This document shows positions 1 through 5,277 of a stretch of DNA of 7,487 nucleotides, piece after piece. Each line of letters begins with the position of its first letter. Within the stretch, counting starts at the first letter, position 1. A program made the translations under genes and the position numbers. Source of the stretch: Syntrophomonas sp. (GTDB lineage Bacteria; Bacillota; Syntrophomonadia; Syntrophomonadales; Syntrophomonadaceae). The notes under the pieces were generated by a model that saw only the letters and a list, made by a program, of their open reading frames with translations, did not search any database and was not told the DNA's origin. The stretch is taken from the NCBI GenBank assembly GCA_028693695.1, contig JAQUUV010000102.1:1-7487 (forward strand), written 5' to 3'.

Positions 1-266
1 TTCACATTCACGTTTCCAGTGAAGGATACACTGTTTAAAATGTCTTTCCTCAATTTTGGTAGGTTCAATTGGTAGGTTTAACTTTAGAAGGGTCTGACAT
101 AATGGAGGTTCTCTTTATGCCAACGCATTGTATGATACGATAGATTTCGAATTTCCATTTCATCCATGAATAAACTTACACAATAATCAAAATCATTGCC
201 TCCTTTTACAAGCGGCGGTTGAGTCGATAACTCCTCCTCAATGATTTTCCCTCTTCTCTTTGCCAT
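1..266 (-). pseudogene. Tyrosine recombinase (phage-type integrase), N-terminal part, frameshifted and cut by the window edge
   Basis: The ATG at 266-264 follows an AAGGAGGT ribosome site by a short spacer and opens a frame beginning MAKRRGKIIEEEL. That frame stops at 84-86 after 60 residues. From about position 93-98 the -1 frame carries on without a stop to base 1 and reads QTLLKLNLPIEPTKIEE and onward to HWKRECE. The two pieces join as one continuous N-terminal SAM-like, core-binding domain of a tyrosine recombinase (segment DYCVSLFMDEMEIRNLSYHT, then TMRWHKENLHYV). The catalytic domain, with its Arg/His/Tyr residues, would lie left of the window and cannot be seen. No canonical XXXYYYZ slippery heptamer is present at the shift, so I read it as a disabling mutation or a sequencing error rather than programmed frameshifting. 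The tRNA-Leu gene and the repeats upstream fit a mobile-element edge. The family call is by pattern recognition of the N-terminal domain only. Confidence 0.6.
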
Positions 267-273
267 TCCATAT

Positions 274-301
274 ACCTCCTTAATTATTATAAGAAGGAGG
301 T
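274..301 (-). promoter_or_regulatory. Ribosome-site hairpin with a TATAAT in its loop, upstream of the integrase
   Basis: On the minus strand ACCTCCTT (301-294) and AAGGAGGT (281-274) form a perfect 8-bp inverted repeat around a 12-base loop. The right arm is the ribosome site for the integrase ATG at 266. The loop contains a perfect -10 hexamer TATAAT (291-286). No good -35 is seen at the expected distance, which falls in the first tandem repeat. A transcript begun from this -10 would start near the right arm and lack the left arm, leaving the ribosome site free. A transcript reading through from upstream would contain both arms and could hide it. The structure is seen directly; its role is inferred. 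Confidence 0.55.
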
Positions 302-386
302 GCATACGTTCTTACTGCATACGTTCTTACTGCATACGTTCTTACTGCATACGTTCTTACTGCATACGTCCGTTGCGTACGTCCCA
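301..386. repeat. Tandem array of 15-bp direct repeats, four exact copies plus two decayed copies
   Basis: The plus-strand unit TGCATACGTTCTTAC occurs four times without a mismatch (301-315, 316-330, 331-345, 346-360). Two degenerate 13-base units follow: TGCATACGTCCGT (361-373) and TGCGTACGTCCCA (374-386). The array starts at the ribosome-site hairpin of the integrase remnant and ends just before the tRNA-Leu terminator. Because 15 is a multiple of three, it translates as a five-residue repeat in every frame, but this is not a gene. Iterated sites this close to a recombinase gene could bind the recombinase or a regulator; that is inference. Exact copies suggest recent expansion or homogenisation. 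Confidence 0.9.
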
Positions 387-388
387 CG

Positions 389-432
389 AAAAAAGCTCTT
401 GCGTAATTACATAAATGCAAATCTGCAAAAGC
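389..432 (-). terminator. Rho-independent terminator of tRNA-Leu
   Basis: On the minus strand GCTTTTGC (432-425) pairs with GCAAGAGC (402-395), giving eight pairs with one G-U. A smaller TTGCA/TGTAA stem can form inside the loop. The structure is followed by six T (394-389). It begins 18 bases after the encoded CCA of the tRNA, the expected place for its terminator. The long loop and modest stem make it weaker than the terminator at 2435-2460. Confidence 0.6.
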
Positions 433-450
433 TCATTATATTGGCTATTT

Positions 451-535
451 TGGTGTCGGAGAGGGGACTTGAACCCCTACGCCTCTCAGCATACGCCCCT
501 CAAACGTACGTGTCTGCCGGTTCCACCACTCCGAC
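451..535 (-). tRNA. tRNA-Leu, anticodon GAG
   Basis: The 85-base minus-strand sequence folds completely. It has a seven-pair acceptor (GTCGGAG with CTCCGAC), a D arm GTG/CAC with GG in the loop, and an anticodon stem TACGT/GCGTA around the loop TTGAGGG with anticodon GAG at 501-499. A 13-base class II variable arm follows, then the T arm AGGGG-TTCAAGT-CCCCT, discriminator A and an encoded CCA (453-451). A73, the long variable arm and the D-loop pattern all fit leucine. It would read CUC and CUU codons. It stands alone, between a consensus promoter and its own terminator. Confidence 0.95.
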
Positions 536-596
536 CCATTATGTCTGCAGATAAAGAAGAACATCACTGGGAAGCTCCCTTTTCCCGACCATGCAC

Positions 597-625
597 ATTA
601 TACAACAGGGAGGTACCTCTGTCAA
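597..625 (-). promoter_or_regulatory. Consensus sigma-A promoter of tRNA-Leu
   Basis: TTGACA (625-620) and TATAAT (602-597) are separated by exactly 17 bases, a perfect match to the housekeeping consensus. Transcription should begin near 590, giving a 5' leader of roughly 55 bases before the mature tRNA at 535, to be removed by RNase P. The spacer holds the 10-bp palindrome GAGGTACCTC (610-619), which abuts the -35. The leader contains a short GGGA/TCCC hairpin near 567-577. Confidence 0.88.
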
Positions 626-709
626 TTGTCTATGTCTTCCCTGGGGCCTGTACGGTGACTACGTTCAAGGCTTTCGTGGCAGTGCTTAAAGCGGTTAATC
701 TGGTGCTGC
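626..709 (-). other. Intergenic stretch downstream of the substrate-binding protein gene
   Basis: These bases separate the stop codon of the substrate-binding protein gene from the tRNA promoter. I see no gene, no clear hairpin-plus-T-run terminator and no repeat. Transcription of the upstream gene may therefore run into the tRNA unit, or end by a signal I cannot recognise. Confidence 0.4.
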
Positions 710-2350
710 TCAGCTTAAACCTAGTTCATACCAATCAATCATCTCCATGCTGTTTATCTTTAAATCTCGAACCTCTTTCCCTATCAATACTGTGGCTTTT
801 TTCTGGAACAACCATAAACAGGGGGCATCATCAACGATAATCTCCTCAGCTCTATTTAGGAGCTTTAACCTCGCCTTTTCATCACGGTATTCAGCGCGGG
901 AGGTATCCAATAATTGATCCACCTGAGGATTACGGTAGCCAGTCAGGTTACTCCCTCCGGCTGCAGAACTGCGGAATAAGGTATAGAGGAAATTGTCTGC
1001 ATCCGGGTAGTCCGCCTGCCATCCCAGGCGAAAGAAACTGAGCTGCATATTACTAAGCTGCTTGGTGTAATAATCCCAATCATTATCCTGGATTTGCACC
1101 GTAATTCCCAGTAATGCTAACTGCCGGGCAATCTCCTGGGCAATTTGGGTATGTCCGGGATCTCGGTTGTAGGTCAGGGTCAGTGGTCTCAACCCCTTGC
1201 CCTGCGGAAAACCAGCCTCGGACAGAAGCTCGGCAGCCTTTTCGGGATCATAAACATAGCCACGCATCTGTGGATTATAAGCCGCAGAGTCTATAGGTAT
1301 TACTCCTTTAGCCGGCAAGTAAGCATCGCCCAAGAGGGTTTTAATAATGGATTCTCGGTCAATACCATAGTTCAACGCTCGCCGCAGAAGATAGTTGTTG
1401 GCGTAGGGCTCGCGATTCAAATTAAACCCCAGCCAATAAACCTCCATAACTGGTTTACTAATGAAAAGTTCTTTATATTCTGGATTTGTTCCAATAGCTG
1501 GCAGTTCCTGGAGAGGGAAAACGTCCAGATAATCCACTTTGCCTTCTCTATAGGCGGCCAAGGCTTGGGTTGCGTCTGTATAACGTATAACGTTTACAGC
1601 TGAGAGATGAGGTTTGCCGCGGTGGTATTCTTCATTTCTAAGCAGGAGCAAACCTTCCGGTTTGTTTTCTTGTAATACAAATGGACCGGTGCCACAAGCA
1701 GGTGCATCTTTCGGGCTGTCCATTACCCAGAAAACGGGACTGGTAAGAGTATAGATGAAGGCTGCATCTGGTCTGATTAACCCTATCTTCAGCGTATGGC
1801 TGTCAATGGCTTGAATACCGGCTATGTCATTGCTTTTACCTTGTATGCGCTCCGTTGCACCCAAGATAGGTAGAAACATACTGGTATTAGACCATTCCTG
1901 GTTCATGGATAAGTTTTTCTCCCAGGAGGCTTTCACGTCAGCAGCAGTCAATTCCTTGCCGTTGCTAAACTTAATCCCCTTATTAATATGGATATTTACC
2001 GTTTTACCATCATCAGCATAACTCCAGTTTTTGGCAAGCATTGGTTTTAGATCATGACTTTTATCATCATAAGAAAACAAGCCCTCATAAATAGCACTGG
2101 ATATCAATTGCTGGGCGTGGTTTTCAATCAGGGCTGGCTCCAGGGTGTCCACCGGGTCTACAACTGCCATTTGTAGAGGTCGACCGCTCATGTTAGTTGC
2201 AAATATTACCTTCTGAAAATATAGGCCAACCCCTAACAAAAGCAAAATTCCACCCATCAGACTTACCAAGAACATTAAACGCGATTGCATGGGAGAGCCA
2301 AAGCTACGCCCGAGGTAACGGTGACCTCTTTTCCTGGAATTAATCCGCAA
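710..2350 (-). CDS. Peptide-type ABC transporter substrate-binding protein (SBP family 5), membrane-anchored
   Basis: This 546-residue protein belongs to the DppA/OppA/NikA-type family 5 of extracellular solute-binding proteins, which capture oligopeptides, nickel complexes or similar solutes for an ABC importer. Family features are the early strand after the anchor (residues 58-75, VDTLEPAL), YEGLFSYD (88-95), the LAKNWSYADDGKTV region (105-118), FSNGKELTAADVKASWE (128-144), CGTGPFVL (219-226) and the late GWQADYPDADNFL signature (443-455). Residues 1-24 are basic and 27-46 form one hydrophobic segment. No lipobox is present; the only cysteines are at about 219 and 511. The protein therefore looks tethered by an uncleaved signal-anchor rather than by lipid. 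The start is TTG with AGGAGGT seven bases upstream; the ATG at codon 21 has no ribosome site. No permease or ATPase gene is adjacent, so the transporter partner and substrate are unknown. Confidence 0.9.
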   Translation of the reverse strand: MRINSRKRGHRYLGRSFGSPMQSRLMFLVSLMGGILLLLGVGLYFQKVIFATNMSGRPLQMAVVDPVDTLEPALIENHAQQLISSAIYEGLFSYDDKSHDLKPMLAKNWSYADDGKTVNIHINKGIKFSNGKELTAADVKASWEKNLSMNQEWSNTSMFLPILGATERIQGKSNDIAGIQAIDSHTLKIGLIRPDAAFIYTLTSPVFWVMDSPKDAPACGTGPFVLQENKPEGLLLLRNEEYHRGKPHLSAVNVIRYTDATQALAAYREGKVDYLDVFPLQELPAIGTNPEYKELFISKPVMEVYWLGFNLNREPYANNYLLRRALNYGIDRESIIKTLLGDAYLPAKGVIPIDSAAYNPQMRGYVYDPEKAAELLSEAGFPQGKGLRPLTLTYNRDPGHTQIAQEIARQLALLGITVQIQDNDWDYYTKQLSNMQLSFFRLGWQADYPDADNFLYTLFRSSAAGGSNLTGYRNPQVDQLLDTSRAEYRDEKARLKLLNRAEEIIVDDAPCLWLFQKKATVLIGKEVRDLKINSMEMIDWYELGLS

Positions 2351-2357
2351 TGCCAGT

Positions 2358-2364
2358 ACCTCCT
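2358..2364 (-). promoter_or_regulatory. Ribosome site that fixes the TTG start of the substrate-binding protein
   Basis: AGGAGGT lies seven bases before TTG at 2350-2348. The next in-frame ATG, at codon 21, has no such site, so TTG is the better start. Confidence 0.75.
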
Positions 2365-2386
2365 CTATCCCAGCTTATCCTTGGCT

Positions 2387-2392
2387 ATTATA
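2387..2392 (-). promoter_or_regulatory. Candidate -10 box for the substrate-binding protein gene
   Basis: A perfect TATAAT lies between the upstream terminator and the ribosome site, leaving a leader of about 30 bases. No convincing -35 hexamer or TG extension is seen at 16-18 bases spacing, so activator dependence or a chance match are both possible. Position after a strong terminator supports an independent promoter here. Confidence 0.4.
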
Positions 2393-2434
2393 TGCGGCAG
2401 GCTGTCCCGGTATTCTTTTTCTGCCCTGAAGCAC

Positions 2435-2460
2435 AAAAAAATAACCGGTTTCCCGGTTAT
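2435..2460 (-). terminator. Strong Rho-independent terminator closing the polA-to-transglycosylase cluster
   Basis: On the minus strand ATAACCGG and CCGGTTAT form a perfect 8-bp stem closed by a GAAA tetraloop, followed by an uninterrupted T run (2440-2435). It starts 27 bases after the stop codon of the lytic transglycosylase gene and separates that cluster from the substrate-binding protein gene. Confidence 0.93.
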
Positions 2461-2487
2461 ATGTATTATTATTTGGGCTCTGCTCGC

Positions 2488-3060
2488 TCACCTGACCTGA
2501 TCATAAATAGCTTTGTATGCTTCGTAGTTTTTTAGTACGTTTTTTACATATTGCTTAGTTTCCAAAAAGGGTATTCCCTCTATATTGCGAGAGTTACCAT
2601 CCCATTTGCCTTCCTGAACCCATTGTTTTACCTTGCCTCTCCCAGCGTTGTATGCGGCAACCTGCAGGGGAAGGCTTCCTTTAAATTCAGTGTTAAGATT
2701 CTTTATATACCAGCAACCAAAACGAATGTTAACTTCCGGCTTGTGCAGATCATCTGTCTTAAAATTTTCTATCTTCATCTGTTCCGCAATCCATTGAGCG
2801 GTGTCTGGCATGATCTGCATAAGACCCTTGGCACCTACCGGAGATTCCGCAGCGGTCTGATATTTACTTTCAGCACGAATGATGGCGAAAACTAAGTACG
2901 GATCCACATTATATTCTTTAGCAGTAGTAAAAACTATATCGCGATGGGGCAAAGGATAAAAAACCGTAATCCATTTAGGAAAAGATATAACTACCACTAG
3001 AAATATGAGTATGATTGCCCACATTAGCAGGGAAAATTTGCTTTTCATCTCTCGAGTCAA
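2488..3060 (-). CDS. Membrane-anchored lytic murein transglycosylase (Slt/MltC-type, family 1)
   Basis: The protein has 190 residues and cleaves the MurNAc-GlcNAc bond of peptidoglycan, forming 1,6-anhydro ends. After a short basic start there is one hydrophobic segment (about 11-27), so the enzyme should sit outside the membrane on an N-terminal anchor. The SLT domain fills the rest: AIIRAESKY with the likely catalytic Glu64, SPVGAKGLMQIMP (73-85), AAYNAGRG (135-142) and a late ETKQYVKNVL (167-176). All family motifs are intact, and the length suits a stand-alone anchored SLT enzyme. I chose TTG at 3060-3058 because GGAGG lies seven bases upstream; ATG at codon 5 is too far from it. It follows coaE by 48 bases, and a terminator follows it, so it is probably the last gene of the cluster. 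A cortex or septum role is possible but not shown. Confidence 0.9.
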   Translation of the reverse strand: MTREMKSKFSLLMWAIILIFLVVVISFPKWITVFYPLPHRDIVFTTAKEYNVDPYLVFAIIRAESKYQTAAESPVGAKGLMQIMPDTAQWIAEQMKIENFKTDDLHKPEVNIRFGCWYIKNLNTEFKGSLPLQVAAYNAGRGKVKQWVQEGKWDGNSRNIEGIPFLETKQYVKNVLKNYEAYKAIYDQVR

Positions 3061-3064
3061 TTAA

Positions 3065-3080
3065 AAACCTCCACAGGTTT
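3065..3080 (-). promoter_or_regulatory. Hairpin overlapping the ribosome site of the transglycosylase gene
   Basis: AAACCT (3080-3075), loop GTGG and AGGTTT (3070-3065) form a 6-bp hairpin. The ribosome site GGAGGT (3072-3067) lies in its loop and right arm, just before the TTG start. It could lower translation of the last gene in the cluster. The stem is short, so the effect is uncertain. Confidence 0.35.
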
Positions 3081-3108
3081 ACTACCTTATAAATAATACA
3101 TAATAATT

Positions 3109-3702
3109 TTATAAAATATCTTTGAAATTTCTGGTTATAGAACGAATAGTTTCCTCGATGTTATTGCTATTGTCAATTACAACGTCAGCCCGTTTAGCCT
3201 TCTCATCCAGGGACATCTGCGATTTTATACGTTTTACCGCCTCTTCCCTGGTAAAATGATTACGTTCCATTAACCTCTTAATCTGAGTTTCACGGTCGAC
3301 CCATACTACCCACACCTGATCACACAGTTTATCCATATGAGCTTCGTACAGCAGAGGAACATCCATAATGACTACTGCGTCATGCTGGATAGCTTTTATT
3401 TGCAGGATTTGACTCTTAAAGCTCTCCAACACTAGCGGATGAGTTATACGGTTGAGTACTTCTAGTTGTTCATCATCCTCAAATACAATGGCCCCTAGCT
3501 TCAAACGATTAATAGTCATATCAGGATTCAATATCTCTCGCCCGAAAGCCTGTACAATGTCCTCCCAGGCTGCCTTATGTGGTTCCATGAGTTGATGAGC
3601 AGTCTCATCCCCATCTATAATCAAGGCGCCCATTTCTGCCAGGGTCTTAGCAACAGTGCTCTTTCCGCTGGCGATTCCGCCGGTTAATCCGATAATGATC
3701 AT
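3109..3702 (-). CDS. coaE: Dephospho-CoA kinase
   Basis: CoaE phosphorylates the 3'-hydroxyl of dephospho-CoA with ATP, the last step of coenzyme A synthesis in the cytoplasm. The P-loop GLTGGIASGKST is at residues 5-16, the substrate-side GDETAHQL at 31-38, DVPLLYE at 114-120, VDRETQIKRLMERN at 135-148, and the C-terminal ADVVIDNS at 172-179. The length of 197 residues is normal for the family and no key motif is missing. The start is ATG at 3702-3700. Only 17 bases separate it from the ytaF stop, and they include GGTGAT, a partial ribosome site, so translation may be coupled to ytaF. The ytaF-coaE pairing behind polA-mutM is a familiar arrangement in spore-forming Firmicutes. Confidence 0.95.
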   Translation of the reverse strand: MIIIGLTGGIASGKSTVAKTLAEMGALIIDGDETAHQLMEPHKAAWEDIVQAFGREILNPDMTINRLKLGAIVFEDDEQLEVLNRITHPLVLESFKSQILQIKAIQHDAVVIMDVPLLYEAHMDKLCDQVWVVWVDRETQIKRLMERNHFTREEAVKRIKSQMSLDEKAKRADVVIDNSNNIEETIRSITRNFKDIL

Positions 3703-3719
3703 TTAATCCATCACCACTT

Positions 3720-4355
3720 TTAAATAAACTCTGATACGCCTAGAGTTAGCAGAATAAAACCAGTTAAAACCGAGGAAAGATACTGCCAACGTTCATTTTT
3801 CACTCTCCGCCCCAGCACTAGCCCGCTGCTGACTAATATGAATTTTAGCATACCCACGCTGAGAGCTGTAAATAAAATATTATATCCTGCCATAGCTATA
3901 CCTACACCTGCTCCAAAGGCATCCATTGCAAGAGCTAGACCTAAGAAAAATGCTTCCTTCATACCAATTTCGCCCGACCTGTCAAAGTCAGCGCTGGATG
4001 GTTCCTTAAGTATTTGTATTATTATCCCCAGAGGTTTTACTTTGATAGATAGAAGCGGATCTTCTCCATTTCCTTCTATGCAGCCTAGCTTCTGCCGGAA
4101 GGACTGTACCAGAAAGAAAAGACCTATAAACATTATGGTAATCGCTCCCAAGCGGGAGGCCACGACCGGGTTAAGAAAGCAGGTCAGGCCTTTACCCAAA
4201 ATCATAGCTACCGTCACAGCGGTGGCTGAGGCCACACATATAACCAATAGAGACGTAATGGGCATTCTGATTTTTCTAACCCCGTAGGCTATCCCTACCA
4301 TAAACCCGTCAGAACTAACCGCCAATGCAAACAACAATACCGCTAGCAACTCCAA
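3720..4355 (-). CDS. ytaF: YtaF family sporulation membrane protein (MntP/DUF204-related)
   Basis: This 211-residue protein is a multi-pass membrane protein related to the manganese exporter MntP and named after B. subtilis YtaF. Six hydrophobic segments are visible at about 3-23, 34-55, 68-86, 134-155, 159-181 and 191-210. The two halves carry paired acidic motifs, AVSSDGF (Asp16) and ALAMDAFGAG (Asp145), as in the MntP-like fold. The polar loop at 88-133 ends in a SADFDRSGEIG segment typical of the YtaF branch. The sporulation link comes from the family name and neighbours; the transported ion, if any, is unknown. I prefer the TTG at 4355-4353 because GGGAG lies eight bases upstream. The frame also opens at TTG 4370, five codons earlier, which has no ribosome site. 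The mutM stop is 92 bases upstream. Confidence 0.85.
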   Translation of the reverse strand: MELLAVLLFALAVSSDGFMVGIAYGVRKIRMPITSLLVICVASATAVTVAMILGKGLTCFLNPVVASRLGAITIMFIGLFFLVQSFRQKLGCIEGNGEDPLLSIKVKPLGIIIQILKEPSSADFDRSGEIGMKEAFFLGLALAMDAFGAGVGIAMAGYNILFTALSVGMLKFILVSSGLVLGRRVKNERWQYLSSVLTGFILLTLGVSEFI

Positions 4356-4363
4356 AACAGCCA

Positions 4364-4368
4364 CTCCC
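4364..4368 (-). promoter_or_regulatory. Ribosome site choosing the internal TTG start of ytaF
   Basis: GGGAG sits eight bases before TTG 4355 and overlaps the alternative TTG at 4370, which therefore has no ribosome site of its own. Confidence 0.55.
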
Positions 4369-4447
4369 AATCATATATTAGATATATAGCTACTATATGA
4401 ATGTGAATAAAAAGGTGTGCAGTTGAGAGGAGTATTGACAAGTTCGG

Positions 4448-5254
4448 TTATTTTTGGCAGCGTTCGCAGAAGTGGCTGCTTCTGCCGCCTATCTTGTCTT
4501 TCTTTATTATGCCGCCACATACAGTGCAGGCTTGCTTGTCTCTTCCGTAAACTTGCAGGGAGTTTTGGAAATTCCCGCTCCGGTTGAAACCATCCCGGAA
4601 ATCTCGAAAGGTCGTACCTCGCTCCTGAATGCTTTTCTTTAAGACCTTTACGATGGCCCGATGTAGTCGCTTGATCTCAGCAATCGTTAGGGAACCGGCA
4701 GGCCGGTGGCCTCTGATTCCGGCAGCAAAAAGCGATTCATCTGCGTAAATATTACCGATGCCTGATATGAGTTGCTGGTTGAGCAATAGGGTCTTGATGG
4801 CTACTTTGCGATTTTGGGCGATCTTCGCAAGGTAGCCCGAGGTGAACTGCTCCGAAAGCGGTTCTACCCCCATAAGCGCAAAAATCGACTCAGTATCACG
4901 GGACAACCATATTCCCCCGAAACGGCGGGCATCCTGGTAAAGCAGTTTGCGACCATTGTCCAAGTAGACTATGAAATGAACATGAGGCGCAGAAATTTCT
5001 TCATCTTCAGCCTGCATATAAAAGCGTCCGCTCATCCCCAGGTGAACTACCATATAAAACCCGTTCCCCATTAAAAACGCCAGATATTTACCCCGCCTCC
5101 CTATTTCAGTTATAGGCTGGCCGTATAGCTCTTCCGGCGGGAAGTCTTCCCGTCTCATAATGTCTCCCCGCTTGACGTCTATGCGGGAAATGGAGGCTCC
5201 AATATTTATGGCCAGTGAGGTCCTAATTGTCTCTATCTCCGGCAGTTCCGGCAT
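4448..5254 (-). CDS. mutM: Formamidopyrimidine-DNA glycosylase (Fpg/MutM)
   Basis: MutM removes 8-oxoguanine and formamidopyrimidines and nicks the abasic site by beta,delta-elimination. It has 268 residues. The N-terminus MPELPE gives the catalytic Pro2 and Glu3 after Met removal. Lys56 in GRRGKYL is the conserved phosphate-binding or catalytic lysine, and HLGMSGRF (71-78) and QDARRFG (107-113) supply the base-pair wedge residues. The helix-two-turn-helix is at NQQLISGIGNIYADE (159-173), and the zinc finger has Cys243, Cys246, Cys263 and Cys266 with Arg258 before it. Nothing is missing. Its start is ATG with GAGGTGG just upstream. The gene begins 23 bases after the polA stop, so the two are almost certainly co-transcribed, coupling damage removal with the polymerase that fills the gap. 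Confidence 0.97.
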   Translation of the reverse strand: MPELPEIETIRTSLAINIGASISRIDVKRGDIMRREDFPPEELYGQPITEIGRRGKYLAFLMGNGFYMVVHLGMSGRFYMQAEDEEISAPHVHFIVYLDNGRKLLYQDARRFGGIWLSRDTESIFALMGVEPLSEQFTSGYLAKIAQNRKVAIKTLLLNQQLISGIGNIYADESLFAAGIRGHRPAGSLTIAEIKRLHRAIVKVLKKSIQERGTTFRDFRDGFNRSGNFQNSLQVYGRDKQACTVCGGIIKKDKIGGRSSHFCERCQK

Positions 5255-5277
5255 TCAAACCACCTCGTCTATAATTT

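Noticed and set aside
301..386. A CRISPR-like array
   Set aside because: Units are only 15 bp and directly adjacent with no spacers, so this is a simple tandem repeat.
300..554. A plus-strand reading frame beginning with a repeated HTFLL pattern
   Set aside because: It is a translation of the 15-bp tandem repeat followed by the antisense of the tRNA-Leu gene. The AGGAGG before it overlaps the start and is explained as the left arm of the hairpin on the other strand.
415..840. A plus-strand reading frame of 141 codons
   Set aside because: It runs antisense through the tRNA gene, its promoter and the 3' end of the substrate-binding protein gene, and has no family resemblance.
1145..1603. A plus-strand reading frame of 152 codons
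   Set aside because: It is a shadow of the substrate-binding protein gene; the minus-strand protein carries all the recognisable motifs.
3838..4287. A plus-strand reading frame of 149 codons opposite ytaF
   Set aside because: It mirrors the hydrophobic segments of ytaF and has no convincing ribosome site or family motif.
4371..4447. A promoter or operator for ytaF, including the inverted repeat ATATAG-TAG-CTATAT near 4384-4398
   Set aside because: No -35/-10 pair and no sigma F or sigma G pattern fits well, and the repeat is short and purely AT-rich. Left as unassigned intergenic sequence.
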